Counted from the stretch's first letter, positions 1 to 7,087 are shown. The stretch: 8,546 bases of DNA from Clostridiaceae bacterium (GCA_012511915.1 JAAZFB010000478.1:1-8546), one strand, 5' to 3'. The notes: generated from the letters alone by a model not told the origin. Translations and numbers: made by a program.

Positions 1-534
1 ACCTACCGCAATACCGGATGAACCGTTTACCAACAAATTTGGAAAACGCGACGGAATTACTGTTGGTTCCAACCACTGCTCGTCGTAATTGGGCATCATA
101 TCAACAGTATCTTTTTCAATCTCGGTAAGCATTTCAACCGAAAGCTTGCTCATTCGAGCTTCCGTATAACGATATGCAGCCGCAGGGTCTCCGTCAACAG
201 AACCGAAGTTACCGTGTCCGTCAATAAGCGGATAGCGCAAAGAAAACTCTTGAGCCATACGCACAAGGCTGTCATATACCGCCGCGTCGCCATGAGGATG
301 GTATTTACCCAACACATCACCAACGGTGGCAGCGCATTTTTTATATGGTTTATCCGGAGTATAGCCGGACTCATACATTGTATACAATATGCGCCTGTGT
401 ACCGGCTTTAAGCCATCACGCACATCGGGCAAAGCACGCCCTACAATTACGCTCATAGCGTAGTCGATGTATGATTTTTTCATTTCCCGTATAAGCTGTA
501 CAGGTACTATCTTTTGATTTTCAATTGCTGACAT
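1..534 (-). CDS. gyrA: DNA gyrase subunit A, N-terminal part (cut by window edge)
   Basis: Breakage-reunion subunit of the type II topoisomerase that introduces negative supercoils; it works as A2B2 with the GyrB encoded just upstream. The 178 visible codons start at an ATG at 534 with an in-frame TGA 21 nt upstream, so no earlier start is possible. The winged-helix region is clear: a conserved VGRALPDVRDGLKPVHRR segment (about residues 31-48), HPHGD (79-83), and the catalytic tyrosine Y123 inside RYTEAR. The last visible residues match the family's NGSSGIAVG stretch. The residue equivalent to E. coli Ser83 is alanine (A84), while the residue equivalent to Asp87 is kept (D88). The Shine-Dalgarno is weak: AAAGG lies about 14 nt upstream, so translation may depend partly on coupling to gyrB, 49 nt away. 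The C-terminal beta-pinwheel lies outside the window. Confidence 0.99.
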   Translation of the reverse strand, partial: MSAIENQKIVPVQLIREMKKSYIDYAMSVIVGRALPDVRDGLKPVHRRILYTMYESGYTPDKPYKKCAATVGDVLGKYHPHGDAAVYDSLVRMAQEFSLRYPLIDGHGNFGSVDGDPAAAYRYTEARMSKLSVEMLTEIEKDTVDMMPNYDEQWLEPTVIPSRFPNLLVNGSSGIAVG

Positions 535-583
535 TTGGGCACCATTTGCCTTTCATTTGTATTATATTTATTTCAATTAATTA
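535..583 (-). other. gyrB-gyrA spacer
   Basis: Short AT-rich gap of 49 bases between the gyrB stop and the gyrA start. I see no convincing promoter or terminator hairpin in it, so gyrA is probably read from the same transcript as gyrB. Confidence 0.6.
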
Positions 584-2494
584 TTATATATCAAGGTTAC
601 TTACATTTTTGGCGTTTTCTTCAATGAATTCACGTCGCGGTTCAACTTTATCACCCATAAGAATGGTAAAAATCTCGTCAGCGGCAACGGCATCCTCCAT
701 TTCAACTTTCAAAATAGTTCTTGTTTCGGGGTTCATGGTTGTCTCCCAAAGCTGTACAGGGTTCATTTCACCAAGACCTTTATACCGCTGAATTTTTGCG
801 CCTTGCCCAACCTCCTCCTGCAAATCGGTAAGCTCTTTGTCATTATACGCATACTTTACGGTTTTTCCCTTTTCGATTTTATATAACGGTGGTTGTGCAA
901 TATATATGTTGCCGTTTTCCACAAGCGGGCGCATAAACCTAAAAAAGAATGTAAGCAGCAGTTTTCTGATATGTGCACCGTCTACATCGGCATCCGCCAT
1001 AATAATTATTTTTCCGTATCTTAGTTTAGAAACATCAAAATCTTCGCCGAAGCCCGCACCTAAGGCAGTTATAACCGGCATTAGCTTTTCATTGCCATAC
1101 ACCTTGTCTATCCGCGCTTTTTCAACATTCAGCATTTTACCCCATAAAGGCAAAATTGCCTGATAAGCCCTGTCTCTGCCTTGTTTGGCACTTCCTCCGG
1201 CGGAATCACCCTCAACTATATATATTTCGGTATTGACTGAATCTTTATCGGAACAATCCGCGAGCTTGCCGGGCAACGCAGAACTCTCAAGCGCACTTTT
1301 TCGTCGAGTAAGCTCGCGCGCCCTTTTTGCCGCATCTCTTGCTCTTGATGCTGTCATTGCTTTTTCCACTATTGTTTTTGCAACCGAAGGGTTTTCCTCC
1401 AAAAAGGCTTGCAGCTTTTCACCGATGGTGCTCTCCACCAACCCACGCACTTCACTGTTTCCCAACTTTGTTTTGGTCTGCCCCTCAAATTGGGGTTCTA
1501 ATACCTTTACGCTTATTACAGCAGTAAGCCCCTCTCTGACGTCTTCGCCGCTTAGGTTTTTATCATTTTCTTTCAAAATACCGTTACTTTTTGAATAGTC
1601 GTTCAATACACGGGTAAGGGCTGTTTTAAAGCCTGTTTCATGTGTCCCTCCCTCGGTTGTGTTGATGTTGTTACAAAAACTAACGATATTTTCAACATAG
1701 CTATCGTTATACTGCATTGCAATTTCAACCATCGAATCATCTTTTTCGCCCGAAACAAATATTACATCTTTATGCAGCGCCTCTCTGTTTCTGTTTATAT
1801 ATCCTACAAAAGAGCTTATCCCACCCTCATAGCACAGTTCTTTAACTACAGGCTCTTGGCCACGCTTATCTTGTAATACAATTTTTAAGCCCGCATTTAA
1901 AAACGCCTGTTCTCTTAAACGGGATAATACCGTGTCATAATCATAATCAAAGGTTTCAAAAATCTGATAATCAGGCAGAAAAGTTACTTTTGTACCTGTC
2001 TTTTCTGTTTCCCCAATCACCATCAGTTGTGATACTGCCTTTCCTCTTTCAAATCTTTGCTTAAACACCTTTTCACCGTTGCATATTTCAACCTCAAGAT
2101 GTTCTGACAGCGCATTTACCACACCCGCTCCTACACCATGTAATCCTCCCGCAACTTTATACCCGCCACCACCGAATTTACCGCCGGAATGCAAAACGGT
2201 AAAAACAACTTCAACCGCAGGTATGCCCAACTTTGGGTGGATACCTACAGGTATTCCCCTACCGTTATCCGTTACCGATACAGTGTTGTCAGCATTTATT
2301 TCAACCGTTATCAAATCGCAATAACCCGCCAAAGCCTCATCTATGGCGTTATCGACAATTTCGTAAACAACATGATGCAAGCCTCTTTGTTCGGTAGAGC
2401 CTATATACATGCCCGGCCTTTTTCTGACCGCTTCCATTCCCTCTAATACTTGTATTTGTGTTTCGTCGTAAGTGTTTTTTTTATTTTCCGGCAT
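584..2494 (-). CDS. gyrB: DNA gyrase subunit B
   Basis: ATPase and TOPRIM subunit of DNA gyrase; ATP binding closes the N-gate and drives strand passage through the GyrA dimer. At 636 aa it is the usual short Gram-positive form, without the insert found in enterobacterial GyrB. The GHKL ATPase domain shows N49 in DNAIDEA, DNGRGIP (76-82) and GGLHGVG (116-122). The transducer has QTKTKLGN (339-346). The TOPRIM metal site is EGDSAGG (428-434) plus DADVDG (501-506), and the tail has the conserved QRYKGLGEMNP (569-579). The ATG start overlaps the remB stop by one base (TAATG), with GGAGG 10 nt upstream, so translational coupling is likely. The residue equivalent to E. coli Lys447 in the quinolone pocket is Trp451, giving PLWGK. 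ParE is the only serious alternative, and adjacency to recF and gyrA rules it out in practice. Confidence 0.99.
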   Translation of the reverse strand: MPENKKNTYDETQIQVLEGMEAVRKRPGMYIGSTEQRGLHHVVYEIVDNAIDEALAGYCDLITVEINADNTVSVTDNGRGIPVGIHPKLGIPAVEVVFTVLHSGGKFGGGGYKVAGGLHGVGAGVVNALSEHLEVEICNGEKVFKQRFERGKAVSQLMVIGETEKTGTKVTFLPDYQIFETFDYDYDTVLSRLREQAFLNAGLKIVLQDKRGQEPVVKELCYEGGISSFVGYINRNREALHKDVIFVSGEKDDSMVEIAMQYNDSYVENIVSFCNNINTTEGGTHETGFKTALTRVLNDYSKSNGILKENDKNLSGEDVREGLTAVISVKVLEPQFEGQTKTKLGNSEVRGLVESTIGEKLQAFLEENPSVAKTIVEKAMTASRARDAAKRARELTRRKSALESSALPGKLADCSDKDSVNTEIYIVEGDSAGGSAKQGRDRAYQAILPLWGKMLNVEKARIDKVYGNEKLMPVITALGAGFGEDFDVSKLRYGKIIIMADADVDGAHIRKLLLTFFFRFMRPLVENGNIYIAQPPLYKIEKGKTVKYAYNDKELTDLQEEVGQGAKIQRYKGLGEMNPVQLWETTMNPETRTILKVEMEDAVAADEIFTILMGDKVEPRREFIEENAKNVSNLDI

Positions 2495-2757
2495 TAAACG
2501 ATAACCTCCATTTTTAAAGCCCGTTTTTGTAGAGTACTTGCAGATATTTGCGATAAATATACTTCTTTTTGCTTATTTCCGTTACATATTATTGCAGACT
2601 TTGGCAGTTCATTCGTTACAGTTTTAAGGACCCCGCCATCCTGAGCTTTTTTTAAAAAGTCTTTGGTAATTGATGAAACTGTAGAATTGTCTAAATCAAG
2701 AATTGCCACAATCTTATTTGCTTCTATAACTGTTTTTTCACCCAAATGCAAATACAC
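2494..2757 (-). CDS. remB: RemB-like DUF370 small protein (YaaB family)
   Basis: 87-aa protein of the DUF370 family. Evidence is the opening MYLHLG, the central PKSAIICN segment and the terminal SASTLQKRAL segment, together with the family's habitual position between recF and gyrB. In Bacillus subtilis the protein in this position (YaaB/RemB) regulates extracellular-matrix and biofilm genes; whether it does so here is inference. There is no signal peptide or membrane segment. The start is GTG at 2757, which shares its G with the recF TAG stop (TAGTG), preceded by an AGGA-type Shine-Dalgarno inside the end of recF. The C-terminus is a few residues longer than I would expect, ending in a hydrophobic KMEVIV. 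Gene identity is well supported; physiological role is not. Confidence 0.9.
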   Translation of the reverse strand: MYLHLGEKTVIEANKIVAILDLDNSTVSSITKDFLKKAQDGGVLKTVTNELPKSAIICNGNKQKEVYLSQISASTLQKRALKMEVIV

Positions 2758-3827
2758 TACTTTTTCACATCCTGAACATTTATTTTTTTTACATTAGCAT
2801 AATTCGGTACACTTGTGCATGTTATTATGACTTGCATTTGTTTTGTATTTTCCAGTAAATAACTTTGCCTTTTTTCATCGAGTTCGGAAAAAACGTCATC
2901 CAACAGCACTATCGGCGTTTGCCCTGTTTTTTCTTTAATTATTGACACCTCACCCATTTTCAGAGCAAGCACTGCCGTTCGCTGCTGCCCTTGTGAGCCA
3001 TAAACTTTTGCTTCTTTAGAATTAATGTAAATCTCAAAATCATCCCGATGCGGTCCGGTAAGCGAGGTGCCGAAGGCCTTTTCGCGTTCTCTGTTCTTTC
3101 TGAGTGTGTTGTTAAATTGTTCGTTTATTGCCTCAATACTCGAAAAATCTTTTATGTCGGCACCGTTTTTGTAAACCAATTCTATACTTTCACCGCTTAT
3201 TTCTTTTTGTACCGGCATGGCATATCGTTGCATTAAATCAATAAACGCGTTTCGCATTAAAATAATTTCGCTGCCGTATTTTTGCATTTTCTCATCCCAC
3301 ACCCAAAGCGAGTCGGTGTTTGGTTTTTCTTTTAGCAGCTTATTGCGCTGCTGAACAATTTTTGTATATTGAGAAAGTGAATAAAAGTATTTTTTGCTTA
3401 TTTGGCATATACCGTAATCCATCATCCTTCGTCTTTCCCGTGGTGCTCCTTTTATAATACGTAAGTCATCAGGACAAAACATTACAACATTCAAATACCC
3501 CATAAGCTCACTTGTTTTTTTAATGGGTATCCTGTTTATTTTTATTTGTTTTTTTTTATGGATGGAAAGCTTAATTTCCCCTTGGTAATCACGATTGTGG
3601 GAATTGAAATTAATCAAAACTTTTGCTATTTTGTTGTCGTGTCGGATCATTTCATGTTCTTGGGCAAGTCGATGTGAACGCGCATAACACATAAGAAAAA
3701 TCGCTTCTAAAATGTTTGTCTTGCCCATTGCATTTGGCCCGTAAATTATATTTACCCCTTTCGATAACGTCAAATGCCCTTTTTCGTAATTGCGAAAGTC
3801 TGTAAGGAAAATTTCGTCAACAAACAT
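2757..3827 (-). CDS. recF: DNA replication/repair protein RecF
   Basis: SMC-like ABC ATPase that with RecO and RecR loads RecA onto gapped DNA and helps restart stalled forks. The 356-aa length is normal. Visible motifs in order: Walker A GPNAMGKT (30-37), the RecF-typical F-C-P-D-D-L...KGAPRERRR...D stretch (117-137), TGPHRDD (257-263), ABC signature SQGQQRT (278-284) and Walker B with D-loop VLLDDVFSELD (307-317). The ATG start at 3827 lies inside the preceding S4-domain gene, overlapping it by 11 nt, with GGGAG about 10 nt upstream. The Walker A variant has Pro and Met where Glu/Gln or similar are common, but the catalytic Gly-Lys-Thr is intact. No sign of decay. Confidence 0.98.
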   Translation of the reverse strand: MFVDEIFLTDFRNYEKGHLTLSKGVNIIYGPNAMGKTNILEAIFLMCYARSHRLAQEHEMIRHDNKIAKVLINFNSHNRDYQGEIKLSIHKKKQIKINRIPIKKTSELMGYLNVVMFCPDDLRIIKGAPRERRRMMDYGICQISKKYFYSLSQYTKIVQQRNKLLKEKPNTDSLWVWDEKMQKYGSEIILMRNAFIDLMQRYAMPVQKEISGESIELVYKNGADIKDFSSIEAINEQFNNTLRKNREREKAFGTSLTGPHRDDFEIYINSKEAKVYGSQGQQRTAVLALKMGEVSIIKEKTGQTPIVLLDDVFSELDEKRQSYLLENTKQMQVIITCTSVPNYANVKKINVQDVKK

Positions 3828-4029
3828 TAATTTCTGTCTCCCTGAAAATCACAACATCTCCCGGTTTCACCTTTTTCCCTCTTTGGCTTACCCTGCAACC
3901 GTTGTGCAAAACTACTTCTTCTTGAATTATATATTTTACTTCGGCACCGCTGTTTACCATACCGACGAATTTTAATAATTGATCGATTTTTATATAACTT
4001 CCTTTAATCGTTACATTTTTCTTTTCCAT
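3817..4029 (-). CDS. yaaA: S4-domain RNA-binding protein (YaaA/RlbA-like)
   Basis: 70-aa protein that is essentially one S4 RNA-binding fold. Evidence is the IKIDQLLKFVG helix, the SGAEVK turn, the EVVLHNG strand and the RGKKVKPGDVV segment, the same arrangement as in the B. subtilis YaaA protein, which also sits between dnaN and recF. S4 domains bind structured RNA, often rRNA; a ribosome-assembly or rRNA-related role has been proposed for this family, but nothing in this window shows the target. The ATG directly follows the dnaN stop (TAA-ATG, no gap) with GGAAG upstream inside dnaN. Its 3' end overlaps recF by 11 nt, so the three genes are probably translationally coupled. Confidence 0.93.
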   Translation of the reverse strand: MEKKNVTIKGSYIKIDQLLKFVGMVNSGAEVKYIIQEEVVLHNGCRVSQRGKKVKPGDVVIFRETEINVC

Positions 4030-5157
4030 TTAGTCTTCCGTTCTAAGCCTGACCGGCAACACTATATATTTAAAACTATCCCCTTCAACGGGTGTAATAA
4101 GACATGGGTTAATCGGCCCCGTAAATTGCATGATGACTTGATCACCTTCTGCATTTTTCAACGCGTCCAACAAATATCTGTTATTAAACCCGATTTCTAT
4201 TCCATCACCGTCTGTTTGCACCGATACAAATTCTTCAACACTTCCGGAGCCTGTTTCGCAAGTGATTTTTATGGTATTGTCCGAAAGATTAAAACAAACC
4301 GGGCTTTTGTTTATTTCACTTGTAATAACAACAGATGCGCGTTCAACCGCTTCTATCAGCCTTTTTGTGTCTACCTTCACTTGTGTTTTAACCTGTTGGG
4401 GTATTATTTTTTTATAGTCTATGAAATCGCCCTCTAACAGACGTGAGGTAATTATTATGTTGCCTATTTCAAACCTTGCGTTTTTCTGCGAACATCTGAT
4501 AATAACTTTTTCATCTTTATCAACCGCAATGTTGTTGATTTCCCTCAATGTTTTTGATGGAATTACAATTCCCACATCACCCAAATATCCGCTTACACTT
4601 TCACTTTCTGTCGTTATCTTTTTCAGCGCAAGCCGGAATCCGTCTATTGCCACCATGTTTATGTTATTGGCCGAAACTTCTAACAGGCAACCTGTTAAAA
4701 TTAATTTTGCTTCGCTTGTCCCAACCGCAAAAATGGTTCGGCTTATTAAACTTTTTAAATCTTTTTGTGTTAATACAACATCGTATTCCGTTTCAAACTT
4801 CGGTATTTCCGGAAATTCCTCCCCGCTTATGCCGGTAAGTACTGTTTCAGAGTTGCCGCTCTTTATCAAAACTGTATTATTAGACGATGTTTCGATTAAA
4901 ACATCTTCCGCTGTAAGTTTTCTGACTGCATTTCCGAACAAACTTGAATTAACTACAATTTTTCCGTCCATCGCAATATCCGCGCCAACAACACATTCAA
5001 TTCCAATTTCAAGGTCGTTACCGGTAAGAGTTACCTTCCCATTGTGAGCGGATATTAAAATGCCTTCAAGTACCGATAATGTAGAGCGTACCGCAACAGC
5101 TTTTTGGACAATATTTACTGCCTCTGTAAGTATTGCCCTGTTACATGTTATTTTCAA
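4030..5157 (-). CDS. dnaN: DNA polymerase III sliding clamp (beta subunit)
   Basis: Ring-shaped homodimer that tethers DNA polymerase III and many repair factors to DNA. The 375-aa length and the three repeated clamp domains fit the family: N-terminal MKITCNRAILTEAVNIVQKA, a middle region with VAIDGFRLAL, and the C-terminal LPVRL segment that contributes to the partner-binding cleft. The start codon is TTG at 5157. It is supported by a strong AGGAGG nine bases upstream and by alignment of the first residues with other clamps; there is no in-frame ATG nearby. The gene follows dnaA across the 305-bp origin spacer and is joined without a gap to the S4-domain gene. It may have its own weak promoter in the spacer (-10 TATAAT at 5215-5220). 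Confidence 0.98.
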   Translation of the reverse strand: MKITCNRAILTEAVNIVQKAVAVRSTLSVLEGILISAHNGKVTLTGNDLEIGIECVVGADIAMDGKIVVNSSLFGNAVRKLTAEDVLIETSSNNTVLIKSGNSETVLTGISGEEFPEIPKFETEYDVVLTQKDLKSLISRTIFAVGTSEAKLILTGCLLEVSANNINMVAIDGFRLALKKITTESESVSGYLGDVGIVIPSKTLREINNIAVDKDEKVIIRCSQKNARFEIGNIIITSRLLEGDFIDYKKIIPQQVKTQVKVDTKRLIEAVERASVVITSEINKSPVCFNLSDNTIKITCETGSGSVEEFVSVQTDGDGIEIGFNNRYLLDALKNAEGDQVIMQFTGPINPCLITPVEGDSFKYIVLPVRLRTED

Positions 5158-5214
5158 ATTATATTTCCTCCTTTTTCCGATTACGCAAAAAAAAATTGCT
5201 CAGCTTTTTTGAGT

Positions 5215-5220
5215 ATTATA
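5215..5220 (-). promoter_or_regulatory. Possible -10 of a weak dnaN promoter
   Basis: On the minus strand this reads TATAAT, about 60 bases upstream of the dnaN start. I find no good -35 at 16-18 bases, so it may be fortuitous in AT-rich DNA or a weak promoter active near the origin. Confidence 0.3.
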
Positions 5221-5266
5221 GTAACAAAAAAATCGTCTATGCTTCTAGGATAAGTATTTATTTAAG

Positions 5267-5281
5267 TAATAATAGTTATAG
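5267..5281 (+). promoter_or_regulatory. DnaA-trio-like array
   Basis: Read 5'-3' on the plus strand the codon-sized units are TAA-TAA-TAG-TTA-TAG, four of five fitting the 3'-(G/A)AT-5' DnaA-trio consensus described for bacterial origins. The array lies 13 bases from the DnaA box at 5295-5303, in the orientation expected for DnaA to extend from the box onto the single strand, and AT-rich DNA follows. The spacer is not GC-rich as it is in B. subtilis. Confidence 0.6.
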
Positions 5282-5294
5282 GTGTTGTATAAAC

Positions 5295-5303
5295 TGTGGA
5301 AAA
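5295..5303 (-). promoter_or_regulatory. DnaA box (TTTTCCACA)
   Basis: Minus-strand TTTTCCACA, one mismatch from TTATCCACA. It is the box nearest the trio array and points toward it, so it is the best candidate for anchoring the DnaA filament. Confidence 0.7.
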
Positions 5304-5349
5304 CCCAAATCGAAACACCAGTCACTCAAAAAAAGGCTGTTGTAAAATG

Positions 5350-5358
5350 TGTGGAAAC
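5350..5358 (-). promoter_or_regulatory. Degenerate DnaA box (GTTTCCACA)
   Basis: Minus-strand GTTTCCACA keeps the TCCACA core but has two mismatches to the consensus. It is in the same orientation as the boxes at 5295 and 5454. Confidence 0.5.
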
Positions 5359-5406
5359 ACAAGACCTTTATTAACACAATCAACAAACAAAAAACATCAC
5401 GAAAAG

Positions 5407-5415
5407 TTATGCACA
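5407..5415 (+). promoter_or_regulatory. DnaA box (TTATGCACA)
   Basis: Plus-strand TTATGCACA fits the relaxed consensus TTATNCACA exactly. It is the only box in the spacer in the opposite orientation. Confidence 0.7.
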
Positions 5416-5453
5416 TTCTTAAACAACATGTTAAATGTTGAAAATGAAAAGTC

Positions 5454-5462
5454 TGTGGAAAA
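5454..5462 (-). promoter_or_regulatory. DnaA box (TTTTCCACA) abutting the dnaA stop
   Basis: The same nine bases as the box at 5295-5303, placed immediately next to the dnaA TAG stop codon. Confidence 0.65.
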
Positions 5463-6782
5463 CTAATCTTTAAAATCTTTGATATTTTTTATTAAATTAT
5501 TAATAGTTTTCATTGTATCTAAATCTTTTTCCATTGCGTCTTTTATCTTATTTATTGAATGAATAACGGTGGAATGGTCGCGTCCGCCAAACTCCTTCCC
5601 GATTTCAGGAAGTGAAAGTTGTGTAAGTTCTCTGCAAATATACATTGCTATTTGACGTGGATATGTAAACTCTTTGTTTCGGCGGTTACTTTTGATAACA
5701 TCATCATTTAAATTAAAAAAATTCTCTACCTGCTTTATTATGTAGTCTGCATCGATTTTTCTTTTTTGGGAAGAAGAAAAATAATCGCTTAAAATTCTGT
5801 TTGCGGTTTCAAGCTCGATATCCTTTTTGCTGATTTCGCTGTATGCAACTATTGTTCGAATAGCGCCTTCGAGCTCTCTGATGTTTGATTTAACCTGTTG
5901 TGCAACAAGATCAAATATTTCTGCCGGAATATCCACTTTTGCGCACTGTACTTTAGATTGCAAAATTGCAATACGTGTTTCATAATCAGGCGGTTTTATA
6001 TCTGCAGTTAACCCACCGGACAGCCTTGTTCTGAGCCGCTCTTCAAGCGGATAAATATCTTTTGGCGGCCGGTCGGACGTCATCATTATTTGTTTGTTAT
6101 TGCTTATAAGCTCATTAAAGGTGTGGAAAAACTCTTCCTGTGTGCCGTCTTTGCCGGCGAAAAATTGAATATCATCAAGCAACAAAACATCTATCGAACG
6201 AAATTTTTCGCGAAAGGCTTTGTTTGTTTCGTTTCTGATAGCTTCGATAAAACTGTTCATAAATTTTTCAGCGGTTACATACAAAACATTTGTATTTGGT
6301 TTTTTTTCTAAAATTGAATTACCTACCGCATGGAGTAAATGCGTTTTTCCAAGCCCGCTCCCGCCGTAAATCAAAAGAGGATTGTATAAATCAGAAACTG
6401 CGCCCGTTGTAATGTTAAAAGCGGCAGCACAAGCGAACTCGTTATTGTTACCTATAATAAAATTATCAAATGTAAATTTAGGATTTAAAACATTGTCGCC
6501 CTTTTCTTTTGATTTAATGCCCTCTTTTTTTTCCAAATTGCCGGTGTTAACAATATCAACATGCATAGCCTCGCCGTTTACCAGGGCAATAGCATCTTGA
6601 ATAACGTCACGATACATTTCAAGCATGTCCCGATAGACATCGTGTTTAACGGAAATTACAAAGGTATTATCGGCAATTTCTGAAGGAAACGCCTTTGTGA
6701 AAGCGGTCGCAAAGCCGGTTGAAGAGACATTTTTTTTAATATACGGTATAGCCGCAGCCCACAATTCAGAGGCAGTTTTCAT
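5463..6782 (-). CDS. dnaA: Chromosomal replication initiator DnaA
   Basis: AAA+ initiator that binds DnaA boxes, oligomerises with ATP and melts oriC. The 439-aa length is normal for Bacillota. Domain I is residues 1-75 (helicase-loading and self-interaction), followed by a short charged linker of about 25 residues (domain II). The AAA+ module starts near 102 with Walker A GGSGLGKTH (140-148), Walker B LLLDDIQF (200-207) and the sensor/arginine-finger region LEERLRTRLSGGL (247-259). The C-terminal DNA-binding helix-turn-helix carries the signature GGRDHSTVIHS (399-409). In the finger region the usual RFEWG or RFGWG is RLSGG; the arginines are kept. The ATG at 6782 is preceded by TAGGA about nine bases upstream. 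A promoter lies at 6956-6984, giving a leader of roughly 165 nt. Confidence 0.99.
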   Translation of the reverse strand: MKTASELWAAAIPYIKKNVSSTGFATAFTKAFPSEIADNTFVISVKHDVYRDMLEMYRDVIQDAIALVNGEAMHVDIVNTGNLEKKEGIKSKEKGDNVLNPKFTFDNFIIGNNNEFACAAAFNITTGAVSDLYNPLLIYGGSGLGKTHLLHAVGNSILEKKPNTNVLYVTAEKFMNSFIEAIRNETNKAFREKFRSIDVLLLDDIQFFAGKDGTQEEFFHTFNELISNNKQIMMTSDRPPKDIYPLEERLRTRLSGGLTADIKPPDYETRIAILQSKVQCAKVDIPAEIFDLVAQQVKSNIRELEGAIRTIVAYSEISKKDIELETANRILSDYFSSSQKRKIDADYIIKQVENFFNLNDDVIKSNRRNKEFTYPRQIAMYICRELTQLSLPEIGKEFGGRDHSTVIHSINKIKDAMEKDLDTMKTINNLIKNIKDFKD

Positions 6783-6833
6783 TAATTAAAATCCTAACCT
6801 TTCTTGGTAATGTGAAAAGTCTGTATCTGCTTA

Positions 6834-6922
6834 TAATACTATTCAACTGCAAAACCGAGGCAAATTTACAGGCCTTGTGCCGCCCTGCTGCGTTGTTGCC
6901 CTGAAACTGATAAATAGTATTA
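6834..6922 (-). repeat. Inverted repeat enclosing a GC-rich island in the dnaA leader
   Basis: TAATACTATT (6834-6843) and its exact reverse complement AATAGTATTA (6913-6922) enclose about 69 bases, of which 6870-6901 are strikingly GC-rich for this spacer. In dnaA mRNA the arms could form a stem of about ten pairs. Inside, GGCAA and TTGCC could pair further. It could be an RNA structure in the leader or a small mobile repeat; I cannot tell which without searching for other copies. Confidence 0.55.
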
Positions 6923-6955
6923 ATACAAATAAAAAAAGAATAAACACTTTTTACT

Positions 6956-6984
6956 ATTATAACAAAAATTAAAAGATTTTTCAA
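6956..6984 (-). promoter_or_regulatory. dnaA promoter (extended -10)
   Basis: Minus strand TTGAAA (6979-6984), 17-base spacer, TATAAT (6956-6961), with TGT directly before the -10 giving an extended -10. The predicted start is near 6949, so the dnaA leader is about 165 nt. Confidence 0.85.
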
Positions 6985-7005
6985 TACATTTTTGTTTTTA
7001 TTTGG

Positions 7006-7029
7006 TTTCGGTGTTTCTTTCGGTGTTTC
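7006..7029. repeat. Perfect tandem 12-bp repeat upstream of the dnaA promoter
   Basis: TTTCGGTGTTTC occurs twice back to back (7006-7017 and 7018-7029). It lies about 21 bases upstream of the dnaA -35 and about 58 bases from the cysK -35. The placement suits a protein-binding site acting on one or both divergent promoters, but the function is unknown. Confidence 0.7.
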
Positions 7030-7087
7030 TATCTTATTTTTTCATGTGTTTTTATCTCTATACGAACAGGTAAACTAAAAAAACACC

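Larger units (their letters stand above)
5158..5462. other. oriC: Probable oriC unwinding region between dnaA and dnaN
   Basis: A 305-base gene-free, AT-rich spacer between dnaA and dnaN, the place where many Bacillota carry the duplex-unwinding part of oriC. It holds four DnaA-box-like sites (5295-5303, 5350-5358, 5407-5415, 5454-5462), three of them in the same orientation. A TA(A/G) trinucleotide run (5267-5281) follows the innermost box, then an AT-rich tract (about 5205-5266). The assignment rests on gene context and box content; initiation itself is not shown. A GC-skew switch or marker-frequency profile centred here would confirm it. The 70-codon open frame at 5133-5345 on the plus strand is not a gene. 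Confidence 0.85.

Noticed and set aside
1185..1598. 137-codon open frame on the plus strand
   Set aside because: Antisense to the most conserved part of gyrB; no family resemblance and no ribosome site.
4421..5047. 208-codon open frame on the plus strand
   Set aside because: Exactly antisense to dnaN, no Shine-Dalgarno, low-complexity Ser/Leu-rich product; a shadow of the real gene.
5187..5214. Possible minus-strand terminator before dnaN (short hairpin plus a run of nine T)
   Set aside because: The stem is only about four pairs (CTCA/TGAG), too weak for an intrinsic terminator, and would sit between the dnaN promoter region and its ribosome site.
5133..5345. 70-codon plus-strand open frame with a CxxC-like pair in the origin spacer
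   Set aside because: It overlaps the dnaN start and the DnaA-box/trio region, its composition is AT-driven, and the apparent Cys pair comes from DnaA-box sequence.
6766..6984. 72-codon minus-strand open frame upstream of dnaA
   Set aside because: It starts (TTG) inside the dnaA -35, upstream of the predicted transcription start, and runs through the leader and past the dnaA start; not translatable from that promoter.
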